Assembly: GCA_032433765.1 (NCBI GenBank)
Contig: JAVIAB010000159.1
Span: forward strand, 1,116,001 to 1,180,000
DNA: 64,000 bases
Source: Megaustenia siamemsis
Taxonomy: Eukaryota; Mollusca; Gastropoda; Stylommatophora; Ariophantidae
Direction of reading: 5' to 3'
How positions within the stretch are numbered: the stretch's first letter is position 1; every line of letters begins with the position of its first letter. Shown here in pieces: positions 31,890 to 42,806 of the stretch. The translations under genes were made by a program, and so were the position numbers. The notes under the pieces were generated by a model. The model did no database searches. It had not been told where the DNA came from and saw nothing but the letters and a program-made list of their open reading frames with translations.

Positions 31890-34800
31890 CCATAACAATT
31901 TGATCTATCACCTTGGTAATACTGTCATAATTTGATCTATAAGCTGAGTTAAACTTTCATAACAATTTAATCTATAAGCTTGGTAAAACTTTCATAACAA
32001 TTTGATCTATAAGCTGAGTTAAACTTTCATAACAATTTGATCTATAAGCTGAGTTAAACTTTCATAACAATTTGATCTATGAGCTTGGCAAAACTTTCAT
32101 AACAATTTGATCTTTGAGCTTGGTAAAACTTTCATAACAATTTGATCTTTGAGCTTGGTAAAACTTTCATTACAATTTGATCTTTGAGCTTGGTAAAACT
32201 TTCATAACAATTTGATCTATGAGCTTGGTAAAACTTTCATAACAATTTGATCTATGAGCTTGGTAAAACTTTCATAACAATTTGATCTATGTACTTGGTA
32301 AAACTTTCATAACAACCTGATCTATGATCTTGGTAAAACTTTCATAACAACCTGATCTATGATTTTGTTTAAAACTTTCATAACAACTTGATCTTTGAGC
32401 TTGGTAAAACTTTCATAACAATTTAATTTTTGAGCTTGGTAAAACTTTCATAACAACCTGATCTATGATTTTGTTAAAACTTTCATAACAACTTGATCTA
32501 TGAGCTTGGTAAAACTTTCATAACAACATGATGTATGAGCTTGGCAAAACTTTCATAACAATTTGATTTTGAGCTTGGTAAAACTTTCATAACAATTTGA
32601 TTTTTGAGCTTGGTAAAACTTTCATAACAATTTGATTTTGAGCTTGGTAAAACTTTCATAACAACTTGATCTATGAGCTTGGTAAAACTTTCATAACAAC
32701 TTGATCTATGATCTTGGTAAATCTTTCATAACAACTTGATCTATGAGCTTGGTAAAACTTTCATAACAACTTGATCTATGAGCTTGGTAAAACTTTCATA
32801 ACAACATGATGTATGAGCTTGGCAAAACTTTCATAACAATTTGATCTTTGAGCTTGGTAAAACTTTCATAACAATTTGATTTTTGAGCTTGGTAAAACTT
32901 TCATAACAACTTGATCTATGAACTTGGTAAAACTTTCATAACAATTTGATTTTTCAGTTTGGTAAAACTTTCATAACAATTTGATTTTTGAGCTTGGTAA
33001 AACTTTCATAACAACTTGATCTATGAGCTTGGTAAAACTTTCATAACAACATGATGTATGAGCTTGGCAAAACTTTCATAACAATTTGATCTTTGAGCTT
33101 GGTAAAACTTTCATAACAATTTGATTTTTGAGCTTGGTAAAACTTTCATAACAACTTGATCTATGAACTTGGTAAAACTTTCATAACAATTTGATTTTTC
33201 AGTTTGGTAAAACTTTCATAACAATTTGATTTTTGAGCTTGGTAAAACTTTCATAACAACTTGATCTATGAGCTTGGTAAAACTTTCATAACAACTTGAT
33301 CTATGAGCTTGGTAAAACTTTCATAACAACTTGATCTATGAGCTTGGTAAAACTTTCATAACAACTTGGTCTATGAGCTTGGTAAAACTTTCATAACAAT
33401 TTGATCTTTGAGCTTGGTAAAACTTTCATAACAATTTGATCTTTGAGCTTGGTAAAACTTTCATAACTTGATCTATGAGCTTGGTAAAACTTTCATAACA
33501 ACTTGATCTATGAGCTTGGTAAATCTTTCATAAAAACTTGATCTATGAGCTTGGTAAAACTTTCATAACAACTTGATCTATGAGCTTGGTAAAACTTTCA
33601 TTACAACTTGATCTTTGAGCTTGGTAAATCTTTCATAACAACTTGATCTATGAGCTTGGTAAAACTTTCATAACAATTTGATCTTTGAGCTTGGTAAAAC
33701 TTTCATAACAGCTTGATCTATGAGCTTGGTAAAACTTTCATAACAACTTGATTTATGAGCTTGGTAAAACTTTCATAACAACTTGATCTATGAGCTTGGT
33801 AAAACTTTCATAACAACTTGATCTGAGCTTGGTAAAACTTTCATAACAACTTGATCTATGATCTTGGTAAAACTTTCATAACAACTTGATCTATGAGCTT
33901 GGTAAAACTTTCATAACAATTTGATCTTTGAGCTTGGTAAAACTTTCATAACAATTTGATCTATGAGCTTGGTAAAACTTTCATAACAACTTGATCTATG
34001 AGCTTGGTAAAACTTTCATAATAACTTGATCTTTGAGCTTGGTAAAACTTTCATAATAACTTGATCTTTGAGCTTGGTAAAACTTTCTTTCTTAACAACT
34101 TGATCTACGATCTTGGTAAAACTTTCATAACAACTTGATCTATGATCTTGGTAAAACTTTCATAGCAACTTGATCTATGAGCTTGGTAAAACTTTCATGA
34201 CAACTTGATCTATGAGCTTGGTAAAACTTTATTAACAACTTGATCTATGATCTTGGTAAAACTTTCATGACAACTTGATCTATGAGCTTGGTAAAACTTT
34301 CATAACAACTTGATCTATGAGCTTGGTAAAACTTTCATAACAACTTGATCTATGAGCTTGGTAAAACTTTCTTAACAACTTGATCTATGAGCTTGGTAAA
34401 ATTTTCAAAACAACTTGATCTATGAGCTTGGTAAAACTCTCATAACTTGATGTATGGGCTTGGTAAACTCTCATAACAACTTGATGTATGGGCTTGGTAA
34501 ACTCTCATAACATATGATGTATTGGGTTGGTAAAACTCTCATAACAACTTGATGTATGGGCTTGGTAAACTCTCATAACAACTTGATTTATGAGATTGGT
34601 AAACTCTCATAACAACTTGATGTATGAGCTTGGTAAACTATCATAACAACTTGATGTATGAGCTTAGTAAACTATCATAACAACTTGATGTATGGGCTTG
34701 GTAAACTATCATAACAACTTGATGTATGGGCTTGGTAAACTCTCATAACAACTTGATGTATGAGCATGGTAAACTCTCATAACAACTTGATGTATGGGCT

Positions 34801-35450
34801 TGGTAAACTCTCATAACAACTTGATTTATGAGATTGGTAAACTCTCATAACAACTTGATGTATGAGCTTGGTAAACTATCATAACAACTTGATGTATGAG
34901 CTTAGTAAACTATCATAACAACTTGATGTATGGGCTTGGCAAACTATCATAACAACTTGATGTATGAGCTTGGTAAACTATCATAACAACTTGATCTATG
35001 AGCTTGGTAAACTATCATAACAACTTGATGTATGGGCTTGGTAAACTCTCATAACAACTTGATGTATGGGCTTGGTAAACTATCATAACAACTCGATGTA
35101 TGGGCTTGGTAAACTATCATAACAACTTGATGCATGGGCTTGGTAAACTCTCATAACAACTTGATGTATGGGCTTGGTAAACTCTCATAACAACTTGATG
35201 TATGGGCTTGGTAAACTATCATAACAACTTGATGTATGGGCTTGGTAAACTATCATAACAACTTGATGTATGAGCTTCTTAAACTATCATAACAACTTGA
35301 TCTATGAGCTTGGTAATCTCTCATAACAACTTGATGTATGGGCTTGGTAAACTCTCATAACAACTTGATCAATAAGCTTGGTAAAACTCTCATAACAACT
35401 TGATGTATGGGCTTGGTAAACTCTCATAACAACTTGATGTATGGGCTTGA
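31890..35450. repeat. 35/34-bp array, about 100 copies, with seven-unit higher-order repeats
   Basis: The 35-bp form is AAAACTTTCATAACAATTTG plus ATCTATGAGCTTGGT. From about 34430 a 34-bp form with AAACTCTCATAACAACTTGA replaces it. Identical seven-unit blocks lie 245 bp apart (32805 and 33050) and 238 bp apart (34551 and 34789). The array ends about 60 bp before the stop codon of the receptor pseudogene at 35512-36568. Confidence 0.97.
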
Positions 35451-35511
35451 CAAAGCCAGACTCTATAATTCACTTCATTTCGTGTTCAGGACCAATTCAG
35501 CAACTAAGACT

Positions 35512-36568
35512 TTACGGTTTTCCTTTCTTTTTTATGAAAAGGAACTTAAACGTAAGCCGATATTTCGTGCTCATCTTCAAATACAAGAAAATATTCGCGC
35601 TAGAATTAACAGTCTCAAAGAAAAACGCGAACGACCATAGAATGTAATACAAGTTAAAATATTGTCCGTTTGTGCTGAACTCAGGCACACAGAAAGTGGC
35701 TGCACATAAAAGGGTTGCTGGAGCGTAACAGACAAGCAACAAACATGCAATTAGTACAACCATAGCTGCAGTTGTTTTGTCTTTTTTTTGACATAGACTC
35801 GTGATGTCCATGATTAACATTGACAGTTTTACGCCATTCACGTTTCTGGCCAAGTTGTCGTATCAAAATTGACGTAAAAATCAAAACCGCCATGACAGAT
35901 AAGAAGGCAAACATTGTGTGAATGAAGTAGACAGCGCCCTCAACCGTGTCTTTGTTTTCTGTGTTAATCAAGCCGAGGAGAGTCTTGTTCAAGCCCGGAT
36001 AGAACTGCCAGCCGATGTGTGAGACGAAATATAATGGAAGTCCTGATATCCACGTCCCAATGAATATCGTGACTATTATTACGGTCGTTAGTCTTGGTGT
36101 GATCATCTGTTTAATGTGAAGAGGGAATATGATGCAGAAACATCTTTCTGCTGTTATGTAAACTGTGATTAGGCACGTGATCCTTGAGAACGCTTCACGA
36201 GTTACGCCTCCTGTGATGTATTGTACATCCGAAAGTACCATAGGTAATTCCAGCGTCTCTAGCCCTGGTATAGCACAGATTACATACCATTGTTGCAAAA
36301 TTAAACTGGACAAATCAGAGACGGCCATAGCAAAGAAGCTAATGTTGATTGTTGTGTTCAAGCCTTGTTTGTAAAATACAATCAAGTTAATTATGTTGGT
36401 TGCCGTCCCAAACAAACAGACAGCCCAGCATAAGACAACATAGTTGATGAGGGTAAAAATAGATCTTTCTCTCTCAGTTATGTCCTCAACCCACGATCTG
36501 TCAACCACAATCTTAGTGAAATCAGTCAGATTGCTCAAGCTTGCCATTCTGATCTCCCAGTAAGACAT
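35512..36568 (-). pseudogene. Second chemosensory-type GPCR, one-base frameshift
   Basis: This is a paralogue of the receptor at 3019-4071. Shared features are TNIINLIVFYKQGLNTTINI (helices 1-2), YITAERCFCIIFPLHIKQMI (helix 3 and loop) and NSSANIFLYLKMSTKYR (helix 7 and helix 8). The reading frame opened at 36568 (or the second Met at 36547) is correct through helix 5 and ILIRQLGQKREW. It then loses frame in an A8 run near 35785-35792; the next frame carries on with KDKTTAAMVVLIACLLLVCY (helix 6) to a stop at 35512. One added or lost base would explain everything, so this is either a young pseudogene or a sequencing indel in a homopolymer. The rest of the protein is well kept. Confidence 0.8.
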
Positions 36569-37130
36569 TACCAGCTCTAATTTTACAATTTATCGATGTT
36601 TTCTTGAAGCTGTTACATCAATATCTTTTCCCACTTCCTTCTTATTTCATGTATAACAATTTGTTATAACAACTGAAATGTTGTCTTGCATGAAATTGTG
36701 GCAATTTCCTGGGGGCACAACTCATTATTAATAACATTACTGTAATTGGAAATCTTGAAGTGAGAAATAATTTTACAATTTTTTTTCTGTGCAGATTGAA
36801 ATGAGACTCAAATGTATAGTAATATTGACACAGAAGTGAGTGTTCCAATAATTCTTACTTCTCTAAAACTAGGCGACTTTCTCTCTGATAACGTCAGTTT
36901 TATTGCAAAATCAATACTTAATGGACAATCAACATGAGTTCACAACAATTTGGTTTCATGTTAAAACGAAATTACCGGAGTATCAGGTCTTGGGGCAATT
37001 TTCTCAAATAAATTATTCTCAAATGTGGAAGCTTCAATTATTTGTTTCGCTTATGGGTGTTAAAATAGGTGTGGTTTTTAAATTGTGTGATCTTGAAGAT
37101 TTAGGAGAGGAAGGTCGTGATTTGTAGATT
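36569..37130. other. Upstream region of the second receptor
   Basis: AT-rich unique sequence, presumably holding the promoter. No element can be named. Confidence 0.4.
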
Positions 37131-37134
37131 TAAA

Positions 37135-38060
37135 TATAGGCTTTAGTGTCGTGTGGTAGAGGTACAGAACTACATATAGGCTTTAGTGTCATGTGGTAGA
37201 GGTACAGAACTACATATAGACTTTAGTGTCATGTGGTAGAGGTACAGAACTACATATAGACTTTAGTGTCATGTGGTAGAGGTACAGAACTACATATAGG
37301 ATTTATTGTCATGTGGTAAAGGTACAGAACTACATATAGGCTTTAGTGTCATGTGATAGAGGTACAGAACTACATATAGGCTTTAGTGTCATGTGATAGA
37401 GGTACAGAACTACATATAGGCTTTAGTGTCATGTGTAGAGGTACAGAACTACATATAGGCTTTAGTGTCATGTGATAGAGGTACAGAACTACATATAGGC
37501 TTTAGTGTCATGTGATAGAGGTACAGAACTACATGTAGGCTTTAGTGTCGTGTGGTAGAGGTACAGAACTACATATAGGCTTTAGTGTCATGTGATAGAG
37601 GTACAGAACTACATATAGGCTTTAGTGTCGTGTGGTAGAGGTACAGAACTACATATAGGCTTTAGTGTCATGTGGTAAAGGTACAGAACTACATATAGGC
37701 TTTAGTGTCGTGTGTAGAGGTACAGAACTACATATAGGCTTTAGTGTCGTGTGTAGAGGTACAGAACTACATATAGGCTTTCGTGTCATATGGTAGAGAT
37801 ACAGAAATACATAAAGGCATTAATGTCATGTGGTAGAGGTACAGAACTAAATATAGACTTTAGTGTCATGTGGTAGAGATACAGAACAACATATTAGCTT
37901 TAGTGTCATGTGGTGGAAATCCAGAACTACATACATGTTTCAATATGTCATATGGTAGAGATTCAGAACTACATACATGCATTCACTTCATGTGGTCGAC
38001 ATACAAAACTACATTCAGGTCTTCATATCATATGATAGTGGTAGGTGTACATACAGAAGT
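37135..38060. repeat. 40-bp tandem array, about 22 copies
   Basis: The unit is TAGAGGTACAGAACTACATA plus TAGGCTTTAGTGTCATGTGG. Occasional 39-bp copies lack one G. The last four units decay. Confidence 0.95.
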
Positions 38061-38179
38061 ACATGTAGGCATGCGCACTGCAGGAATGTAAGCATCTTCC
38101 CACTGACGCCATATGTTCGTTGTCATGGAAACACTGCCAGTTTGCTCTAAAGATTTGCCGCTAAACTCAAACGTGGTAA

Positions 38180-39402
38180 GGAGAAATTCCGTCAGAGAAA
38201 CGAGGTGATGAGAAATTCCGTTAGAGAAACGAGGTGATGAGAAATTCCGTCAGGGAAACGAGGTGAGGAGAAATTCCGTCAGGGAAACGAGATGAGGAGA
38301 AATTCCGTCAGAGAAACGAGATGAGTCAAACGAGATGAGGAGAAATTCCGTCAGGGAAACGAGGTGAGGAGAAATTCCGTCAGAGAAACGAGATGAGTCA
38401 AACGAGATGAGGAGAAATTCCGTCAGGGAAACGAGGTGAGGAGAAATTCCGTCAGGGAAACGAGATGAGGAGAAATTCCGTCAGAGAAACGAGATGAGTC
38501 AAACGAGGTGAGGAGAAATTCCGTCAGGGAAACGAGATGAGGAGAAATTCCGTCAGGGAAACGAGATGAGGAGAAATTCCGTCAGGGAAACGAGATGAGT
38601 CAAACGAAATGAGGAGAAATTCCGTCAGGGAAACGAGGTGAGGAGAAATTCCGTCAGGGAAACGAGATGAGAAGAAATTCCGTCAGAGAAACGAGATGAG
38701 TCAAACGAGATGAGGAGAAATTCCGTCAGGGAAACGAGGTGAGGAGAAATTCCGTCAGGGAAACGAGATGAGGAGAAATTCCGTCAGAGAAACGAGATGA
38801 GTCAAACGAGGTGAGGAGAAATTCCGTCAGGGAAACGAGATGAGGAGAAATTCCGTCAGAGAAACGAGATGAGTCAAACGAGATGAGGAGAAATTCCGTC
38901 AGGGAAACGAGGTGAGGGGAAATTCCGTCAGGGAAACGAGATGAGGAGAAATTCCGTCAGAGAAACGAGATGAGTCAAACGAGATGAGGAGAAATTCCGT
39001 CAGGGAAACGAGGTGAGGAGAAATTCCGTCAGAGAAACGAGATGAGGAGAAATTCCGTCAGGGAAACGAGGTGAGGAGAAATTCCGTCAGGGAAACGAGG
39101 TGAGGAGAAATTCCGTCAGGGAAACGAGGTGAGGAGAAATTCCGTCAGGGAAACGAGATGAGGAGAAATTCCGTCAGAGAAACGAGATGAGTCAAACGAG
39201 ATGAGGAGAAATTCCGTCAGGGAAACGAGATGAGGAGAAATTCCGTCAGGGAAACGAGATGAGGAGAAATTCCGTCAGGGAAACGAGATGAGTCAAACGA
39301 GATGAGGAGAAATTCCGTCAGGGAAACGAGATGAGTCAAACGAGATGAGGAGAAATTCCGTCAGGGAAACGAGATGAGGAGAAATTCCGTCAGGGAAACG
39401 AC
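38180..39402. repeat. 29-bp array with alternating 14-bp insert
   Basis: The basic unit is GAGGAGAAATTCCGTCAGGG plus AAACGAGAT. Roughly every two to three units an additional GAGTCAAACGAGAT (14 bp) makes a 43-bp unit. The compound order repeats, so the array grew in multi-unit steps. Confidence 0.95.
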
Positions 39403-40171
39403 TATACAAACCACATATCTATGAGTAAATTCTACATTAGCTATTCAAACTAGTATGCACAAATATATACAGTGTCTCTGAGTAAAGGAGAAATGAGAAC
39501 AGCCCTTTCTATATTTTACTTTTACATTTATAAGTAGCTGTTTTATGTACATATATTATATGTTTAGCGGGGTAGAGTTCTGCCCTACCAAAGGAGGAGT
39601 AAGACGTCTCCTTTCCTCCGCTAGTCTTCGGGACACCCCTGGGCAAGGTGGAGCCCCCGTTTAGCCCCCCTATCAGGGTTATGTGAAGCCATTGGAGCAG
39701 GTGGTGGATGGTGTTGTGGGAGCAGCCGACAAGTAGTGCCGGTTATGGTCCCCACACCGCGATGGCAGGCAGAAGATCTCATGTATAGAGACAATGGCTG
39801 CGATTTCCGGCTAGTACAGTCATTGCCAAGAAGGAAAGGAATTGCAAACTACCTTCTTAAATTGCCTGGACTAATCATGAGAAATCACAACCTTATGATA
39901 GAAAGATCTATAGAGGTAAAGAAAGATCTATATATGTGCTTTATAGACTACACGAAAGCATTTGACAAAGTAAAGCATGTGGAAATAATCAATATGCTGG
40001 AGAAATTAAACATTGATGGCAAGGATCTGCGAATCATAAAAAATATGTACTGGCAACAAACAGTAGCTATACGAATTAACAACCAAACAGGACAATTCCA
40101 ATTTATAAAACAAGGAGTCTGGCAAGGCTGTGTTCTGTCACCGGATTTGTTTTCACTTTACAGCGAATATA

Positions 40172-40534
40172 TTATGAGATCAATCTTTCTTTCTTCTTCT
40201 TCTTTTCTCTTTCACTGATACCTAAAAGGTGTCGTAGTTTATATCATTTGTCGTTCTTGTGCTGCTCGAATTGTCTGAATTAGTGATTTTCCTTTTTTAT
40301 TACATGTCTCTGTCACTGCATCTATCCATCTTCTTCTGGGTCTTCCTCTTGGTCTTTTTCCATGCATTCTCGAGAAGAACGCCCTTGATGGTGATAGGTG
40401 AGGATTCATTCTGACCAGGTGGCCAAACCATTTAAGTTGTTGTTGTTCTATATATTCTTGGCAGGGTTTTGTTCCTACCATTTTTCTTATGGTTTCATTT
40501 GGTATTCTATCTCTTCTTGTGTTATGATATCAAT
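40172..40534. other. Target-site duplication around the nested LINE-B
   Basis: TTATGAGATCAAT at 40172-40184 and TTATGATATCAAT at 40522-40534 match in 12 of 13 bases. Removing the insert and one copy restores the LINE-A frame (MRSI then VDKKGI). Confidence 0.8.
40185..40521 (-). mobile_element. LINE-B 3' end, nested, (GAA)n tail
   Basis: The minus strand encodes GTKPCQEYIEQQQLKWFGHL, RPRRRWIDAVTETCNKKGKS and ends RAAQERQMI with a stop. The 3' UTR (CACCTTTTAGGTATCAGTG) closes with a GAAAAGAGAAAAGAAGAAG tail. It is a short 5'-truncated copy. A close relative lies at 51333-51795. Confidence 0.85.
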
Positions 40535-41369
40535 AGTAGACAAAAAAGGAATTGAAGTCAACGGTCACAACATAAATAATTTGCGATGACACAGTCTTAA
40601 TAGCAGAGACAGAGAATAAACTACAAGAAATGATAGACATAATAGTAAAAGAAAGCAACGAGAAAGGTCTCAGTCTGAATAGTAAGAAAGCAGATGTAAT
40701 GATTATATCGAAGAAACAATCACCACCATCATGCAGCATAAAAATAAACGAGACAAATCTGAAACAAGTGCAACGTTTCAAATACTTGGGCACAATAATA
40801 ACATCAGATTGGAGATGCACCACGGAAATAAAAAAGCAGAATAACTCAGGCCAAAATAGCATTTCAGAAAATGAAAAATATCTTATGCAACAAATCTATG
40901 TCAATAAAAATGAGAAAAAGAGTTCATCAGTGCTATATAGAACCAATTCTGACCTATGGAAGCGAATCATGGACAGTAGACAAACAAATGAAAAGACGAT
41001 TAGAGGCCACAGAGATGGGATTTATCAGAAGAATGTTGAAAGTTCCCTGGACAGCTAAAAAGACCAATGAGGAAGTTCTCAAAGAGGCCAACACAAAAAG
41101 GGAGCTCTTAAAAAACATCAGAAAGAAACAATCAACATTTTTCGGTCACATCATGAGAAGAGGAAAGTTGGAATACTTGGTTACAACTGGCAAAATAAAA
41201 GGAAAGAGATATCACGGACAACAAAGAGAGGAAAAACTGGATAGTTTGGTGTCATGGCATGGAAAACAGTCAACAACAGAATTGATACGATGCACTGTAG
41301 ATAGAAGATTGTGGAGAGACATGATCGCCTACGCCAACCGGTATGGCACATGATGATGATGATGATGAG

Positions 41370-41399
41370 TGTTATATATATATATATATATATATATAA
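41370..41399. repeat. (TA)n microsatellite
   Basis: About 13 TA units between two LINE-A ends that face each other. Confidence 0.95.
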
Positions 41400-41430
41400 A
41401 CACAAGCATACAATTTATAAATAATATAAT

Positions 41431-41610
41431 TTGTTGGCGTAGGCGATCATGTCTCTCCACAATCTTCTATCTACAGTGCATCGTATCAATTCTGTTGTTG
41501 ACCGCTTTCCATGCCATGACTCCAGGCTATTCAGTATGTTCTCTCTTTGTCGTCCACGATCTCTTTTTCCATTTATTTTGCCAGTTGTAGCCAAGGATTC
41601 CAACTTTCCT

Positions 41611-41614
<4 letters not shown>
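41431..41614 (-). mobile_element. LINE-A 3' coding end, inverted relative to its neighbour
   Basis: The minus strand encodes GKLESLATTGKINGKRDRGR then LNSLESWHGKRSTTELIRCT and LWRDMIAYAN. With the plus-strand copy that ends at 41365 it forms an inverted repeat of about 185 bp with a spacer of roughly 90 bp. Confidence 0.85.

Positions 41615-41692
<78 letters not shown>
41613..41692. repeat. (TA)n microsatellite
   Basis: About 40 TA units; the longest dinucleotide run in the window. Confidence 0.97.
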
Positions 41693-41693
<1 letters not shown>

Positions 41694-41820
41694 CACTACC
41701 TATTTGAAAAAAGGGTAAACATAGATATAAATCTTTTTTTGTGTGTGAATAGACAAATTGGGGCAGAATGCACTGGAAGAAAGCAAGCTCGGAGGTGACT
41801 ACGTTAGTAAAGAGATTGAG

Positions 41821-41825
<5 letters not shown>

Positions 41826-41854
<29 letters not shown>

Positions 41855-42100
41855 ATCAGGACTCAATCAGAGTAGGATTCCAGACTCCCACATGAAGTCA
41901 GCTGTCAGGTTAAGTGTGTTGATCGCTCCCACAGACAGAACATCACAATTAGAGTCCGCCAGATCCACTCTGATTGAACACCCGTTAAAACGTTGCACTG
42001 TGTTCTGCGCCAGTGCATCCGATTTCAGCCAGCATTTTATTCCGGTTTGCATTCCTTAGCCTTTGATTGTCCCCAATCTTCCTGCAAGGCAGCAGATGAT
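41826..42100 (-). mobile_element. RNase H-type LINE, 3' terminus with (AG)n tail
   Basis: On the minus strand the end TCTGATTGAGTCCTGATCGG followed by (AG)n matches the end of the copy at 72-508. The preceding residues ADFMWESGILL correspond to ADFMRFSKFYSD there. Upstream the similarity fades. Confidence 0.65.
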
Positions 42101-42189
42101 CTTTTCTGTAGGGGGATTATGTCCTTAAATGGTCTGCCCTCCCAGGTTTACGAGCACTATCTGCCCGAGTCACTAGAGGTGTCTAGCAC

Positions 42190-42800
42190 AGACATGCACA
42201 CACAAAGATATGAGATGTGACCAACACAGACATGCACACAGCGATACGAGGCATGACTAACACTAACACACCTCAAGATATATGACACATAAATAACATA
42301 AAAATGCACATAAAGATATGAGAAATGACTGACATAGACATGCACACACAAAGATATGACACATGCCTAACATAGACATGCACACAAAGATATGAGATAT
42401 GACAAACATAGACATGCAGACACAAAGATATGAGATGTGACTAACGTAGCCATGCACACACAAGGATATGAGATGTTACATACACAGACATGCACACACA
42501 AAGATTTGAGATATGACTAACATAAACATGCACACAAAGATATGATATATCACTAACCCAGACATGCGCACACAAAGATATGACACATGACTAACATAGA
42601 TACACACTAAGATATGACTAAACACATACACACATAAAGATATGAGACATGATTAACACGGACACACCAAGATATGAGATATGACTAACATGACACACAC
42701 CAAGATATGAGCCATGGCCAGCACACTCACACACACAAGCTAAGATATGAGCCATGGCTTCACGGGAAAACACCAAGAAATGAACCATGTCCAGCACAGA
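42190..42800. repeat. About 38-40-bp degenerate array, about 15 copies
   Basis: The unit is approximately ACATGCACACACAAAGATAT plus GAGATATGACTAACATAG. Copies are strongly diverged. It borders the 3' side of the minus-strand EGF gene. Confidence 0.85.
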
Positions 42801-42806
42801 AACACA

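Larger units (their letters stand above)
39560..41365 (+). mobile_element. LINE-A copy, internally deleted, interrupted by LINE-B
   Basis: The GC-richer stretch 39565-39740 looks like a LINE 5' region. The coding part then starts at LMIERSIEVKKDLYMCFIDY (RT block with FIDYTKAFD) and goes on to [15 protein letters not shown]. It is cut by a LINE-B insertion (40185-40521) and resumes with VDKKGIEVNGHNINN, GLSLNSKKADVM, KYLGTIITSDWRC, then an intact 160-residue frame to LWRDMIAYANRYGT. It ends in (TGA)n and (TA)n. The endonuclease and first RT blocks are missing. Confidence 0.85.

Noticed and set aside
36655..36700. Short palindrome TTGTTATAACAA as a regulatory site
   Set aside because: Short AT-rich palindromes are expected by chance in this composition.
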